Source of the DNA: Streptomyces sp. S3(2020)
GTDB taxonomy: Bacteria; Actinomycetota; Actinomycetes; Streptomycetales; Streptomycetaceae
Direction: 5' to 3'
Length of the DNA: 34,065 nt
Assembly: GCF_013044505.1 (NCBI RefSeq)
Contig: NZ_JABERD010000101.1
Span: forward strand, 1 to 34,065
Shown: in pieces, positions 1 through 8,168 of the stretch
Layout of the letters: each line of letters opens with the position of its first letter
Position numbering within the stretch: position 1 is the stretch's first letter
Notes under the pieces: generated by a model
Database searches by the model: none
What the model was told of the DNA's origin: nothing
The model's input: only the letters and a program-made list of their open reading frames with translations
Program-made: the position numbers and the translations under genes

Positions 1-3
1 GGG

Positions 4-1023
4 TTACTGGGGGCCGCGCGGGTGCGGCGGGGCGGTGGTCTCGCGCAGGACGAGCCGGATGGGCATCTCCACGTGCCCGGGCCGCTCGGCGTCCGGCTCG
101 TCGAGCTGGCGCAGCAGCAGCCGTGCGGCTTCGGCGCCCTGCCCCGCGACCGGCTGGGCGACGGTGGTCAGCCCGATGACATCGGCGAGTTCGTGGTCGT
201 CGAAGCCGACGACGGACACGTCGTCCGGCACCCGGAGCCGGTGCCTCCTGAGCGCGCGCAACGCGCCCATCGCCATCTCGTCGGACTGCGCGAACACGGC
301 GGTCGGCGGCCGGGAGGCGGCCAGCAGCTCGGTCATCGCCCGCTCACCGCCCTCGACGGTGTAGTCGCCGTCCGCCTCCAGCGCGGGATCGTGCTCGATC
401 CCGGCGTCGGCCAGCACATCCAGATACGCCTGGCGGCGCGCGAGGGGAGTGGTCCAGTGCTGCGGCCCGCTCGATCCGCTGATCATGCCGATCCGGCGGT
501 GGCCGAGGTTCACCAGATGCCGTACGGCACTCTCCGCGCCGGCCCGGTCGTCGATGCCGACCACGGTGAAGCCGGGCCGGGCGCCGCCGACCGTACTGGC
601 CAGCGGCACCCCGAGCGAGCGCAGCGCGGCCGACTCCTCCTCGTCGGGGATGAGGAGCGACAGCACCGCGTCCACCCGCTTGCGGACCGGCAGCTTGGTG
701 AAGAAACGCTTGCGTGACTCCGGCGAGCCCAGGTTGTACAGCAGGACGTCGTACCCGGCGGCGCTGAACACGTGCTCGGCGGCGTCCAGCACGGTGCCGA
801 AGAACCAGCGGCCCACGTACGGGACCACGACCCCGATGGTGAAGGTGCGCCCACTGGCCAGGCTGGACGCCGAGCGGGACGCCGTATAGCCGAGCTGTGC
901 GGCGACGGCCGTGATCTGGGTGCGCACCTCGTCGGAGACGCCCGGCTGGCCGCGCAGGGCGCGGGACACGGTGGACGCCGAGACTCCGGCGGCGCGGGCG
1001 ACATCGGTGATGCTGACAGTCAC
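4..1023 (-). CDS. LacI/GalR-family transcriptional regulator
   Basis: A 339-residue regulator of normal length for the family. Residues about 4-25 form the LacI-type helix-turn-helix (TDVARAAGVSASTVSRAL), followed by the hinge region and a periplasmic-binding-protein-like effector domain, with GVVVPYVGRWFFG near residue 64 and VVGFDDHELAD near residue 274. The start is a GTG preceded by AGGAGA about 8 nt upstream. It is divergent from the GH32-type glycosidase gene at 1204. A near-perfect LacI-type palindrome lies between them, so it most likely represses that gene, and possibly itself, until a sugar or sugar phosphate binds. The effector cannot be read from sequence; a fructoside or related sugar is inferred from the neighbour. 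The stop (TAA) lies 3 bp from the window edge, so any downstream partner is outside the view. Confidence 0.95.
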   Translation of the reverse strand: MTVSITDVARAAGVSASTVSRALRGQPGVSDEVRTQITAVAAQLGYTASRSASSLASGRTFTIGVVVPYVGRWFFGTVLDAAEHVFSAAGYDVLLYNLGSPESRKRFFTKLPVRKRVDAVLSLLIPDEEESAALRSLGVPLASTVGGARPGFTVVGIDDRAGAESAVRHLVNLGHRRIGMISGSSGPQHWTTPLARRQAYLDVLADAGIEHDPALEADGDYTVEGGERAMTELLAASRPPTAVFAQSDEMAMGALRALRRHRLRVPDDVSVVGFDDHELADVIGLTTVAQPVAGQGAEAARLLLRQLDEPDAERPGHVEMPIRLVLRETTAPPHPRGPQ

Positions 1024-1097
1024 AGCGCAGTTCTCCTGTCGGTTTCACGTCGGTGTGATCTGGAGGTGACGTGACCGTAAACCCGGCATCGTTGTTG

Positions 1098-1111
1098 CGC
1101 AAGCGTTTGCG
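1098..1111. promoter_or_regulatory. LacI-type operator between regulator and glycosidase
   Basis: The 14-bp sequence CGCAAGCGTTTGCG matches its own reverse complement at 12 of 14 positions and has the central CG typical of LacI/GalR operators. It sits in the divergent spacer, about 75 bp upstream of the LacI gene start and about 93 bp upstream of the glycosidase start, where it could control both. Assignment to the adjacent regulator is inferred from position and family rules. Confidence 0.75.
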
Positions 1112-1164
1112 TTGGGTTCTACTTGGGTCGACTCCTAAGCGAGACCTTTGCGAGCCACGAACAG

Positions 1165-1178
1165 CGCATACGTTTGAG
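1165..1178. promoter_or_regulatory. possible second, weaker LacI-type half-palindrome
   Basis: CGCATACGTTTGAG resembles the upstream operator. It has the central ACGT and matches its own reverse complement at 10 of 14 positions. It lies 67 bp (centre to centre) downstream of the better palindrome and just upstream of the glycosidase start. A second operator is common in LacI systems, but the match is weak and may be chance. Confidence 0.3.
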
Positions 1179-1203
1179 TGCTGCGAGCCGACAGGAACAG
1201 TGC

Positions 1204-2547
1204 ATGCGATACGCCCCGCCCGGCCTCTGTGTGAACGACTTCGCCCTGCTCCGGGACGACGACGGCACCTACGCGGTGCTGCACCTCCAGGGCCCGTGGA
1301 CGGCCGAGTTCGACCATCTGCGCATGGAGACCTCCTACGGCAGGGCCACCTCCACCGACCTGGTCGCCTGGCGGCCCGAGGGCACCGCCTTCGGCAACGG
1401 ACTGCCCGGCCGCTTCGACCAGCAGGCGGTGTGGACCATGCACCCGATCCGGCAGGGGTCCGGCATGGCGATGTTCTACACGGGCGTGAGCGGGCTGACG
1501 GAGAACGGCTGGCCGCTCCAGTCCGTCGGGCTGGCCCACTCCGACCGCACCGACGGCACCGGCTGGCGCCGCCACGGCACCGGACCGGTCGCCGAGGCGG
1601 ACCCCCGCTGGTACCGCACCGGCGAACGCATGGGCTGGCGCGACCCGTTCGTCGTACGCGACGACGAGGGTGACGGCTGGGTCATGGTCGTCTGCGCCGC
1701 CGACGCCTCCCTGCCGGTGGAGGTCAGCGGATGCGTGGCGTGGGCGACCTCGGACGACCTGGAGCACTGGACGGTGCGGCCGCCGCTCATCTCACCCGGT
1801 GACGTGGACGAGTTGGAGTGCCCGGTCCTTGAACGCCTCGACGACGGAAGCTGGTTGCTGATCGGTTCGGTCGGCGCGACGCGTGGCTTCGAGTCATGGA
1901 CGGCTCCCCGGCTTCGTGGCCCCTGGACCCGCCGCGGCCCGCTGGGCCCCACCGGCTCCTACGCCCCCCGCGTCATCGCCGCCCCGGACGGCTCCCGCGT
2001 AGTCCTGCACACCACGCCCCGCCGGATCGACCTGACGGACTCGGGCGACCGGTGCCGCGGGATGCTCGCGCAGCCCAAGTCCCTTGTCGTACAGGAAGGT
2101 TCGGCGCCGAGCCTGACCTGGTGGTCCGGCCTGGACGCCTGGCTGCTGGAGGAGACCTCGGAGCCGACCCTGCACGCGGTGGGAGACATCGATGTGGCCG
2201 GCCGGGTGGAGATCACCCTGCGCACCGGCGACGACGGTCCGGCCCTGGTCGTCGGCTGCGACGGCAAGAACCTCTGGGCCACCGGACCGGCCGGCGCGCC
2301 CCTGGGCGAGACCGTCCTGTCCGAGCCCGCCTCGACGCTGCGCGTTCTCACCATCGGCGAGTACGTCGAGGTGTACGCCGACGGCGTCTTCGTCCTGACC
2401 ACCCTGTGCTACTCGGGCCGCCCAACTCCCTGGATAGCGGTGACGGAAGGCAGCACCCGCACCATCCCCGTCCGCCCGATCCGTCTGCCCGACCCGACCC
2501 GCGACGACGCTTCCGCCGTATGGCCGGGACCGGCGACACAGCACTGA
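1204..2547 (+). CDS. GH32-type glycoside hydrolase (intracellular)
   Basis: A 447-residue protein resembling GH32 beta-fructosidases (five-bladed propeller plus C-terminal beta-sandwich). The three acidic signature positions can be found: VND with the candidate nucleophile D12, WRDPF with D147 as transition-state stabiliser, and LECP with E205 as acid/base. Residues about 330-440 look like the GH32 C-terminal sandwich. The reading frame is open to 1123, but ATG 1204 has an upstream AGGAAC, and starting there puts the VND motif near the N-terminus as usual. There is no signal peptide, so the substrate is probably a small imported sugar rather than a polymer. The usual WMNDPNG box is degenerate (CVNDF), so specificity is uncertain and a related five-bladed family such as GH43 is an alternative. 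It is divergent from and probably controlled by the LacI regulator. Confidence 0.8.
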   Translation: MRYAPPGLCVNDFALLRDDDGTYAVLHLQGPWTAEFDHLRMETSYGRATSTDLVAWRPEGTAFGNGLPGRFDQQAVWTMHPIRQGSGMAMFYTGVSGLTENGWPLQSVGLAHSDRTDGTGWRRHGTGPVAEADPRWYRTGERMGWRDPFVVRDDEGDGWVMVVCAADASLPVEVSGCVAWATSDDLEHWTVRPPLISPGDVDELECPVLERLDDGSWLLIGSVGATRGFESWTAPRLRGPWTRRGPLGPTGSYAPRVIAAPDGSRVVLHTTPRRIDLTDSGDRCRGMLAQPKSLVVQEGSAPSLTWWSGLDAWLLEETSEPTLHAVGDIDVAGRVEITLRTGDDGPALVVGCDGKNLWATGPAGAPLGETVLSEPASTLRVLTIGEYVEVYADGVFVLTTLCYSGRPTPWIAVTEGSTRTIPVRPIRLPDPTRDDASAVWPGPATQH

Positions 2548-2687
2548 AACCACACACCCTCACGACGACTCCGCGGGTCATCGATCCGGGCCCATGGGCG
2601 TCGTCATCCTGCGCGTCATGGCCGCCGGTGGGGACGCGCCCTGGACCCTGGACCGGTTGGAGGCAGCCGCCAAGAGGGCCTTCAGTG

Positions 2688-3908
2688 TTACGGCGAGGTG
2701 GGCGGGTGTGGGGAGCGGAGTACGAGCAGGGTGATCTCGCTGGGGGCGAAGACACGGAACGGCGGGCCCCAGAAGCCGGTGCCGCGGCTCGTGTAGAGGA
2801 GCGTGCGGGGGCCGTGGTGGCTGAGGCCGGCGAGGGCGGGCTGGTCGATACCGACCAGGTGGTGGAAGGGCCAGATCTGGCCGCCGTGGGTGTGACCGGA
2901 GAGTTGCAGGTCGATGCCCGCGTCCGCCGCCCGGTCGACGAACTTGGGCTGGTGGGCCAGGAGCAGGACCGGCAGGTCGGGGTCGGTGCCGTCCAGGGCC
3001 CCGGCGAGGTGGGCGCCGTGGCCTGCCAGACCGGAGGACTCGGCGGTGACGTCGTCCACACCGGCCACCACGAGGGTGTCGCCACCGCGTTCGAGCAGCA
3101 GATGGCGGTTGCGCAGCGGTTCCCAGCCCAGCTCGTCCATCAGGTCGACCCAGCCCTGGGCCTCGCTGTAGTACTCGTGGTTGCCGGTGACGTAGACCCG
3201 GGCACGGGCGGCTCGCACGGTAGCGAGGGGGACGGCCTGGGCGCGTCGGCGTTCGGCCGTGCCGTCCGCGATGTCGCCGGTGTGGCAGACGAGGTCGGCT
3301 TCCAGGGTGTTCACCGTCTCGCACACCCGTTCCGACCAGCGGGCGCGATCGAGTGGGCCGTAGTGGGTGTCGGTGATGAGGACGACGCGGAGGCCGTCCA
3401 ATCCGGCACCCAGCCGTGGGAGTTGCACGTCGAGACGGCGCACGCGCGGCACGCGGCGGGCCTCGGCGTACCCCCAGCCGAGCAGCACGGCGGCGGTGCC
3501 GAGGACGGCCCACGTCACGATGCGCGCCCGGTCCTGGCTCTCGCCGACGCCGGCCACGGTCAGGGCGAGCCGCAGCAGGATGCCGAGCAGAACGGACCAG
3601 GTGAACAGGACCCAGCTGCTGCCCAGCAGGGTGTCACCGACGATCGCCGCCCGGTCCTGCTGGCGTCGGCCGTGGCCGCGCATCATCGCGAGCGGCATAC
3701 CGACGAGGCCCAGGAAGAAGAGGGCGGTGCCGACCAGCGTGACGGGCAGCGGCCAGTGCTGGCCGGTGTACAGGAGCACCCAGCAGGGCACGGCCCACAG
3801 CAGGACGGGGGCGATCAGGGGGATGTAGCGCATCAGGCGGTGCAGTCGGCTCGGCCGGGGAGCCTGCACTTCGCTGTCGGCGGGTCGGGTGTTGCTGGTG
3901 TCGGTCAC
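2688..3908 (-). CDS. membrane-anchored metallophosphoesterase (YkuE/YaeI-like)
   Basis: A 406-residue protein with about four predicted membrane segments in the first 150 residues (roughly 28-48, 54-76, 96-118, 130-148), then a calcineurin-like phosphoesterase domain. The dinuclear-metal motifs are complete: ITDTHYG (D180, H182), TGDIAD (D212), TGNHEYY (N243, H244), LLAHQP (H319) and SGHTHGGQ (H339, H341). I chose the GTG at 3908 because GAGAGGGGA lies just upstream; an ATG at 3944 would add 12 residues. Family members hydrolyse phosphoesters such as UDP-diacylglucosamine-type or other lipid-linked substrates, but the substrate here cannot be told. It is a single gene, convergent with the glycosidase and divergent from the SpoIIE-type phosphatase. 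Confidence 0.9.
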   Translation of the reverse strand: MTDTSNTRPADSEVQAPRPSRLHRLMRYIPLIAPVLLWAVPCWVLLYTGQHWPLPVTLVGTALFFLGLVGMPLAMMRGHGRRQQDRAAIVGDTLLGSSWVLFTWSVLLGILLRLALTVAGVGESQDRARIVTWAVLGTAAVLLGWGYAEARRVPRVRRLDVQLPRLGAGLDGLRVVLITDTHYGPLDRARWSERVCETVNTLEADLVCHTGDIADGTAERRRAQAVPLATVRAARARVYVTGNHEYYSEAQGWVDLMDELGWEPLRNRHLLLERGGDTLVVAGVDDVTAESSGLAGHGAHLAGALDGTDPDLPVLLLAHQPKFVDRAADAGIDLQLSGHTHGGQIWPFHHLVGIDQPALAGLSHHGPRTLLYTSRGTGFWGPPFRVFAPSEITLLVLRSPHPPTSP

Positions 3909-4204
3909 GCTTCCCCTCTCCGGCCGGACTGCCGTCTCGCGCACTGTATCCGGTCGTCCTCGGGCCGAACTGACGGGTGCTTGCAGCCCAGCGTGGAGCC
4001 CGGTGGGATGCCCCGGAGAGGGTGACGGTGAGTACGGCAGAAGTTCCCCTCCTGAGCTGGCTCAGCCTTCAGCCCTGCTGGCTGACGTATTCGAACGCTG
4101 TGCGTGGAGCGGCCGGTGCAGAATGGAGAGTGGGAATGGGAGCACCGCGCAGTCGGCCCGTGAGCTCACTGACGGCGGTTCCGGCCGTGCAGAGAGAAGG
4201 AACG
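3909..4204. other. divergent intergenic region, no gene seen
   Basis: This 296-bp spacer separates the metallophosphoesterase and the SpoIIE-type phosphatase genes. The phosphatase frame stays open through much of it (to 3977), but nothing there looks like a conserved domain and the better ribosome-binding site is at 4205. It should hold both promoters; I could not identify a convincing -10/-35 pair. Confidence 0.5.
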
Positions 4205-6589
4205 ATGGGCGAGCACGGTGTCGCCTCGGCCGCGGTGGATGCCGGGGGGCGGGTCATCGCGTGGAGTGCCGGTGCCTGCCGCCTGCTCGGATACGAGCCC
4301 GGGGAGATGCTGGGCCGCGGGGTGGGCACGCTGCTGGCCGGTGCCGTTCCGGCCTCAGCCCGGAGCTGTCTTGCTGAGGCGAGCGACTGGCGCGGCCCTC
4401 TTCACGTCCGGCATCGGGACGGTCACCATCTGGCGCTGGACGTGGAGGCCCATCCGCTGCTGGACCTGGCGGGGGACACCCAGTGGTTTCTGACGGCCAC
4501 GCTGCCGGAACCGGCGGCGCAGCTGCGACGGCGGGCTCTGGAGCAGTTCCCCGTTCCGATGGCGCTCTTCGATCAGGACGGGCTCGCGGTGTCCGTGAAC
4601 TCCGCCATGGAAGCGGCGATGGGCAGGCCGGAGTCGGACCTGGTGGGCCGGCGGGTGGGGGAGTCGGGCCGCGGATCGCGACGGCTGCCGGGCTTCGAGG
4701 GGCTCGACGACGCGGTCCTGCGTGTGCTGGGCACGGGTGAGCCGATGCCGTACGAGGCATGGCTGCGTGCGCCCGGCGAGCCCCGGGAACACGCGTGGCT
4801 CGTGTCCCTCAGCCCGCTCACGGACGACGCCGGCGAGGTGCGGGGAGTATGCCTGGCGGCGATGGACAGCACGGAACAGTTCCTGGCCCGCCGACGCCTG
4901 AGCGTGCTCAACGAGTCCGGTGTCCGGATCGGCTCCACCCTGGACGTGGCGCGCACCGCCGAGGAACTGGCGGAGGTGTGCACGGACCACTTCGCCGACT
5001 TCGTCATGGTGGACCTGCTGAACTCCGCGCTGGCCGGTGAGGAGGAGGCCCCTCTGTCCGGTGCCGGACCCCTGGTCTTCCGCCGCACCGCACAGCGGTC
5101 CGTGCTGGACGGCTGCCCCGAATCCGTGGTCCCGCTCGGCAGCAGACACAGCTACGACGAGGACTCGCCGCAGGGCCGCGCACTGACCACCGGCCGCGCC
5201 CTGCTGTACGCGGCGGAGGACGTCGGCCGCTACCAGTGGGCCGCGGGCTCACCGGAGCGGGCCCGCAGCATCGACACCTACGGCATCCACTCGGCGATGG
5301 CGGTGCCGTTGCGCGCCCGCGGCGTCACCCTCGGCCTGTCGATCCTCGTCCGCCATCGCACACCGGAACCCTTCGGCGAGGACGACCTGCTGCTGGCCGA
5401 GGAGTTGGCCGCCCGCGCGGCGGTCAGCGTCGACAACGCCCGCCGCTACACGCGCGAACGTGCCATCGCTCTCGAACTGCAACGCAGCCTCCTACGTCAC
5501 CATGCGTCCAGACACGCGGCCGTCGAGGTCGCGTCCCGCTACCGGCCGGCGAGTTCCCGCGCCGGCATCGGTGGCGACTGGTTCGACGTCATCCCCCTGT
5601 CCGGAGCGCGAGTGGGGCTGGTGGTCGGCGACGTCGTCGGTCACGGCGTGCAGGCGTCCGCCACCATGGGCCGGCTGCGCACGGCCGTACGCACCCTGGC
5701 CGACGTGGACGTGGCCCCGGACGAACTGCTCACCCGGCTCGACGACATCGTCCTGCGCATGGACTCAGAGACGGACGACGACAGGGCCGCGGACGGTCCG
5801 GGCGAGATCGGGGCCACCTGCCTGTACGCCGTCTACGACCCCGTCTCGCGCCGCTGCTCCATGGCCCGGGCCGGCCACCCGCCGCCGGTCCTGGTCGCCC
5901 CGGACGGCGAAGCCGAGTTCCTCGACCTGCCGGTCGGGCCGCCGCTGGGCGTGGGCGGTCTGCCCTTCGAGACCGCGGAGTTCGACGTCCGTGAGGGCAG
6001 TGTGCTCGCCCTCTACACCGATGGTCTCGTCCAGGCCCCCGACCGGGACATGGACGACGGACTCGACCTGCTGCGCCAGGCCCTCGCCGGGCAGGGCCGC
6101 CCGCTGGAAGAGACGTGCGACGCGGTCCTGCGGGGCCTGCTGCCGGACCGTCCCGCCGACGACGTCGCCCTTCTCGTGGCCCGGACCCGCGCGTTGTACG
6201 CCGACCAGGTCGCCTGTTGGGATGTTCCCGCCGATCCGAAGTTCGTGGCCGAGGCCCGCAAACTGGCCTGCGAGCAGCTTGCCGCCTGGCAGTTGGAGGA
6301 CCTCTCCTTCGTCACCGAACTCGTCGTCAGCGAACTGGTCACCAACGCCATCCGCTACGGCGGGTCCCCCATTCAGCTACGGCTGATCCGCGACGCGACG
6401 CTGATCTGCGAGGTATCCGACTCCAGCGGCACCGCTCCCCACATGCGCAGGGCCCGCGCCTTCGACGAGGGCGGCCGGGGTCTCCTGCTCGTCGCCCAGC
6501 TCAGCCAACGCTGGGGCAGCCGCCACACCCACACCGGCAAGATCATCTGGGCCGAACAGGCGATCCCCGACCGGGCGGGAGCCCCGTAG
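4205..6589 (+). CDS. PAS-PAS-GAF-SpoIIE phosphatase with anti-sigma-like kinase domain
   Basis: A 794-residue multidomain signalling protein. Residues about 1-100 and 110-225 are two PAS-like domains (GYEPGEMLGRG; FPVPMALFDQDG), about 245-418 a GAF domain, about 420-655 a SpoIIE/PP2C phosphatase with IGGDWFDV and VVGDVVGHGVQA metal-binding motifs, and about 677-790 a GHKL/RsbW-type ATPase with ELVTNAIRYGG (N-box) and EGGRGLLLV (G-box). Both activities of a partner-switching module are thus in one chain: dephosphorylation of an anti-anti-sigma protein and phosphorylation or sigma binding. The start is the ATG after AGAAGGAACG; the frame is open 76 codons further upstream without conserved features. 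There are no membrane segments, so it is a cytosolic sensor. No STAS or sigma gene lies nearby, so its partners are encoded elsewhere. Confidence 0.95.
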   Translation: MGEHGVASAAVDAGGRVIAWSAGACRLLGYEPGEMLGRGVGTLLAGAVPASARSCLAEASDWRGPLHVRHRDGHHLALDVEAHPLLDLAGDTQWFLTATLPEPAAQLRRRALEQFPVPMALFDQDGLAVSVNSAMEAAMGRPESDLVGRRVGESGRGSRRLPGFEGLDDAVLRVLGTGEPMPYEAWLRAPGEPREHAWLVSLSPLTDDAGEVRGVCLAAMDSTEQFLARRRLSVLNESGVRIGSTLDVARTAEELAEVCTDHFADFVMVDLLNSALAGEEEAPLSGAGPLVFRRTAQRSVLDGCPESVVPLGSRHSYDEDSPQGRALTTGRALLYAAEDVGRYQWAAGSPERARSIDTYGIHSAMAVPLRARGVTLGLSILVRHRTPEPFGEDDLLLAEELAARAAVSVDNARRYTRERAIALELQRSLLRHHASRHAAVEVASRYRPASSRAGIGGDWFDVIPLSGARVGLVVGDVVGHGVQASATMGRLRTAVRTLADVDVAPDELLTRLDDIVLRMDSETDDDRAADGPGEIGATCLYAVYDPVSRRCSMARAGHPPPVLVAPDGEAEFLDLPVGPPLGVGGLPFETAEFDVREGSVLALYTDGLVQAPDRDMDDGLDLLRQALAGQGRPLEETCDAVLRGLLPDRPADDVALLVARTRALYADQVACWDVPADPKFVAEARKLACEQLAAWQLEDLSFVTELVVSELVTNAIRYGGSPIQLRLIRDATLICEVSDSSGTAPHMRRARAFDEGGRGLLLVAQLSQRWGSRHTHTGKIIWAEQAIPDRAGAP

Positions 6590-6612
6590 ACCTCAGCCGC
6601 CACGAGCCGTAC

Positions 6613-8064
6613 TCAGTCGGTGAGACCCAGCGTCCCCGCCGCCTGGATGGCCAGCCACACCTCGGCCAGCGCCCCTGTCGACGTCAGGTCGCGCTCGGCG
6701 AGCGCGCCGAAGCGGCGCAGCCGGTAGGCGAGGGTGTTGGGGTGGATGTGGAGCGCGGCCGCGGCCGTCTCGGTGCGGCGGTCGCGCTCCATCCAGGTAC
6801 GGGCGGAGACCAGCAGCTGGGAGTCGTGTGCCTCGTCGTAGCGCAGGACGTCGCCGAGCACATGCTCGACCAGCGCGGTCAGGACGGCGGGATCGTCGGG
6901 CAGCCAACGGCCGGTCGAGTCGTCGCCGTACCGGACCACGGGGCGGCCCGACTCCACGGCCTTGGAGACCGCCCAGAGCGCCTCGCGCTGGGCGACCTTC
7001 AGCGCGGCGCCCGGCAGGAACGGCCGGCTCATCCCGGCGGCCACGTCCGACAGCTCACCGATGGCCGTCGCCACCTCCGGCGCCCCCAGGACATAGCGGT
7101 CCTCGCCCCGGGTGAGCAGCAGATGCGCATGGACCTCCAGACAGCGCAGCAGCGCCTCGTCGGTGGTGTGGCGGACCACGAGGAGCACGGTGTCGCCCTC
7201 GATCGCGTGCCGGGTGAGCCGCCGGCGCGCCGTTTCCGGGTCGAGCACCTCCTGGAGGAGCTCGGCCAGCGTCTCGGCGCCCTCGCGGCGCAGTGTCTCG
7301 CGTTCGTTGCGCACCATCGCCAGCCGCAGCGCCGCCACGGTGGCGATGTGCTGGGCGACGGCGAGTCCCGCGGGCTGGGCGCCCTGACGCTCGTACGCCA
7401 CGAGGAAGCCCGCGGGGCCGCCGGGCGCGGGCACGGGGAGGACGAATCCGCCGGGGACGGTCGGTGGAGCGTCGACGGAGGCGGGCAGGACCGCGGGGTC
7501 CGGGACGCGGACGCCGGGCAGGAGGGGGCGGCCCTGCGGGGTGCAGAGGTAGACGTCGTAGCCCGAGAGGTCTTCGAGGCGGCGCAGCAGCGTGGGCGTG
7601 TCGAGGTTCTCGGCGACCAGCCAGCGCAGCGCGCCGAAGACCTGGAGCTGCGCGCCCAGCCGGTGCCGGGCGTCCTCCTGGACCGCGGCCGCGACTTCCT
7701 GGGAGACCGCGATGAACGGTACGGCGAGCGGTACCTCCAGGACCGGGAAGCCGCGTTCCTCCGCCGCCCGGAGGAACGCCTCGTGCAGCGGTGGCATGTG
7801 CAGCTGCGCGGAGAGTGCGAGCGCGGACACCCCGGCGTCGTCCAGCCGCTCCAGATAGGCGCGCTGTCCGGCCGCGGTACGGGGGATCGCGAGACCCGTC
7901 GTCATGATCACCTCGGCTCCCAGCAGCCAGGGTGTCGGATCGGCGAGCTCGCTGGCGTGCGCCCAGGAGACGGACCGGTTCAGACCGCCGCTGCCGGCCT
8001 TCACGGAGAGCTGGAGCGCGGGGAAGGTGAGCAGGTCCCCGACGGTGCATTTGTTGCTGGCCAC
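6613..8064 (-). CDS. PucR-family transcriptional regulator
   Basis: A 483-residue protein with the full PucR layout. The N-terminal PucR domain starts TVGDLLTFPAL and includes ELADPTPWLLGAEVIMTTGL (about residues 7-130), then a GGDEF-like middle, and a C-terminal PucR-type helix-turn-helix (AAAALHIHPNTLAYRLRRF, about residues 435-455). The GTG at 8064 puts the PucR domain at the N-terminus as in relatives; the ATG at 8124 would add 20 arginine-rich residues without homology-like content. The ribosome-binding site for this GTG is weak, so the start is less sure than the gene. It is divergent from the NCS1 permease operon 104 bp away and probably regulates it in response to the transported nitrogen compound. 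PucR relatives control purine, allantoin, polyamine or GABA use in actinomycetes. Confidence 0.92.
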   Translation of the reverse strand: MASNKCTVGDLLTFPALQLSVKAGSGGLNRSVSWAHASELADPTPWLLGAEVIMTTGLAIPRTAAGQRAYLERLDDAGVSALALSAQLHMPPLHEAFLRAAEERGFPVLEVPLAVPFIAVSQEVAAAVQEDARHRLGAQLQVFGALRWLVAENLDTPTLLRRLEDLSGYDVYLCTPQGRPLLPGVRVPDPAVLPASVDAPPTVPGGFVLPVPAPGGPAGFLVAYERQGAQPAGLAVAQHIATVAALRLAMVRNERETLRREGAETLAELLQEVLDPETARRRLTRHAIEGDTVLLVVRHTTDEALLRCLEVHAHLLLTRGEDRYVLGAPEVATAIGELSDVAAGMSRPFLPGAALKVAQREALWAVSKAVESGRPVVRYGDDSTGRWLPDDPAVLTALVEHVLGDVLRYDEAHDSQLLVSARTWMERDRRTETAAAALHIHPNTLAYRLRRFGALAERDLTSTGALAEVWLAIQAAGTLGLTD

Positions 8065-8093
8065 ATAAAACAGCCTACGTCTCCGTGATGGAC

Positions 8094-8101
8094 ACAATTG
8101 T
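8094..8101. promoter_or_regulatory. short palindrome in PucR/permease divergent spacer
   Basis: ACAATTGT is a perfect 8-bp palindrome and an AT-rich island in a GC-rich spacer, 30 bp upstream of the PucR start and 68 bp upstream of the permease start. It could be part of the PucR operator or a promoter element; no consensus I know supports either strongly. Confidence 0.25.
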
Positions 8102-8168
8102 CGCCGGTCAGCGGCGGGCCACACACTGTGAAACCGTCCCCCTTGTATGAACGGAAGGTGGAGGGCCC

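Noticed and set aside
2562..2605. Hairpin GACGAC/GTCGTC and palindrome GCCCATGGGC between the convergent GH32-like and phosphoesterase genes, considered as a terminator
   Set aside because: The loop is about 30 nt with poor continuous pairing and no T-tract; too weak to call.
1896..4025. 709-codon plus-strand open frame across the GH32-like gene end and the metallophosphoesterase
   Set aside because: It crosses the ends of two supported genes in opposite directions; the composition is a GC shadow and there is no domain.
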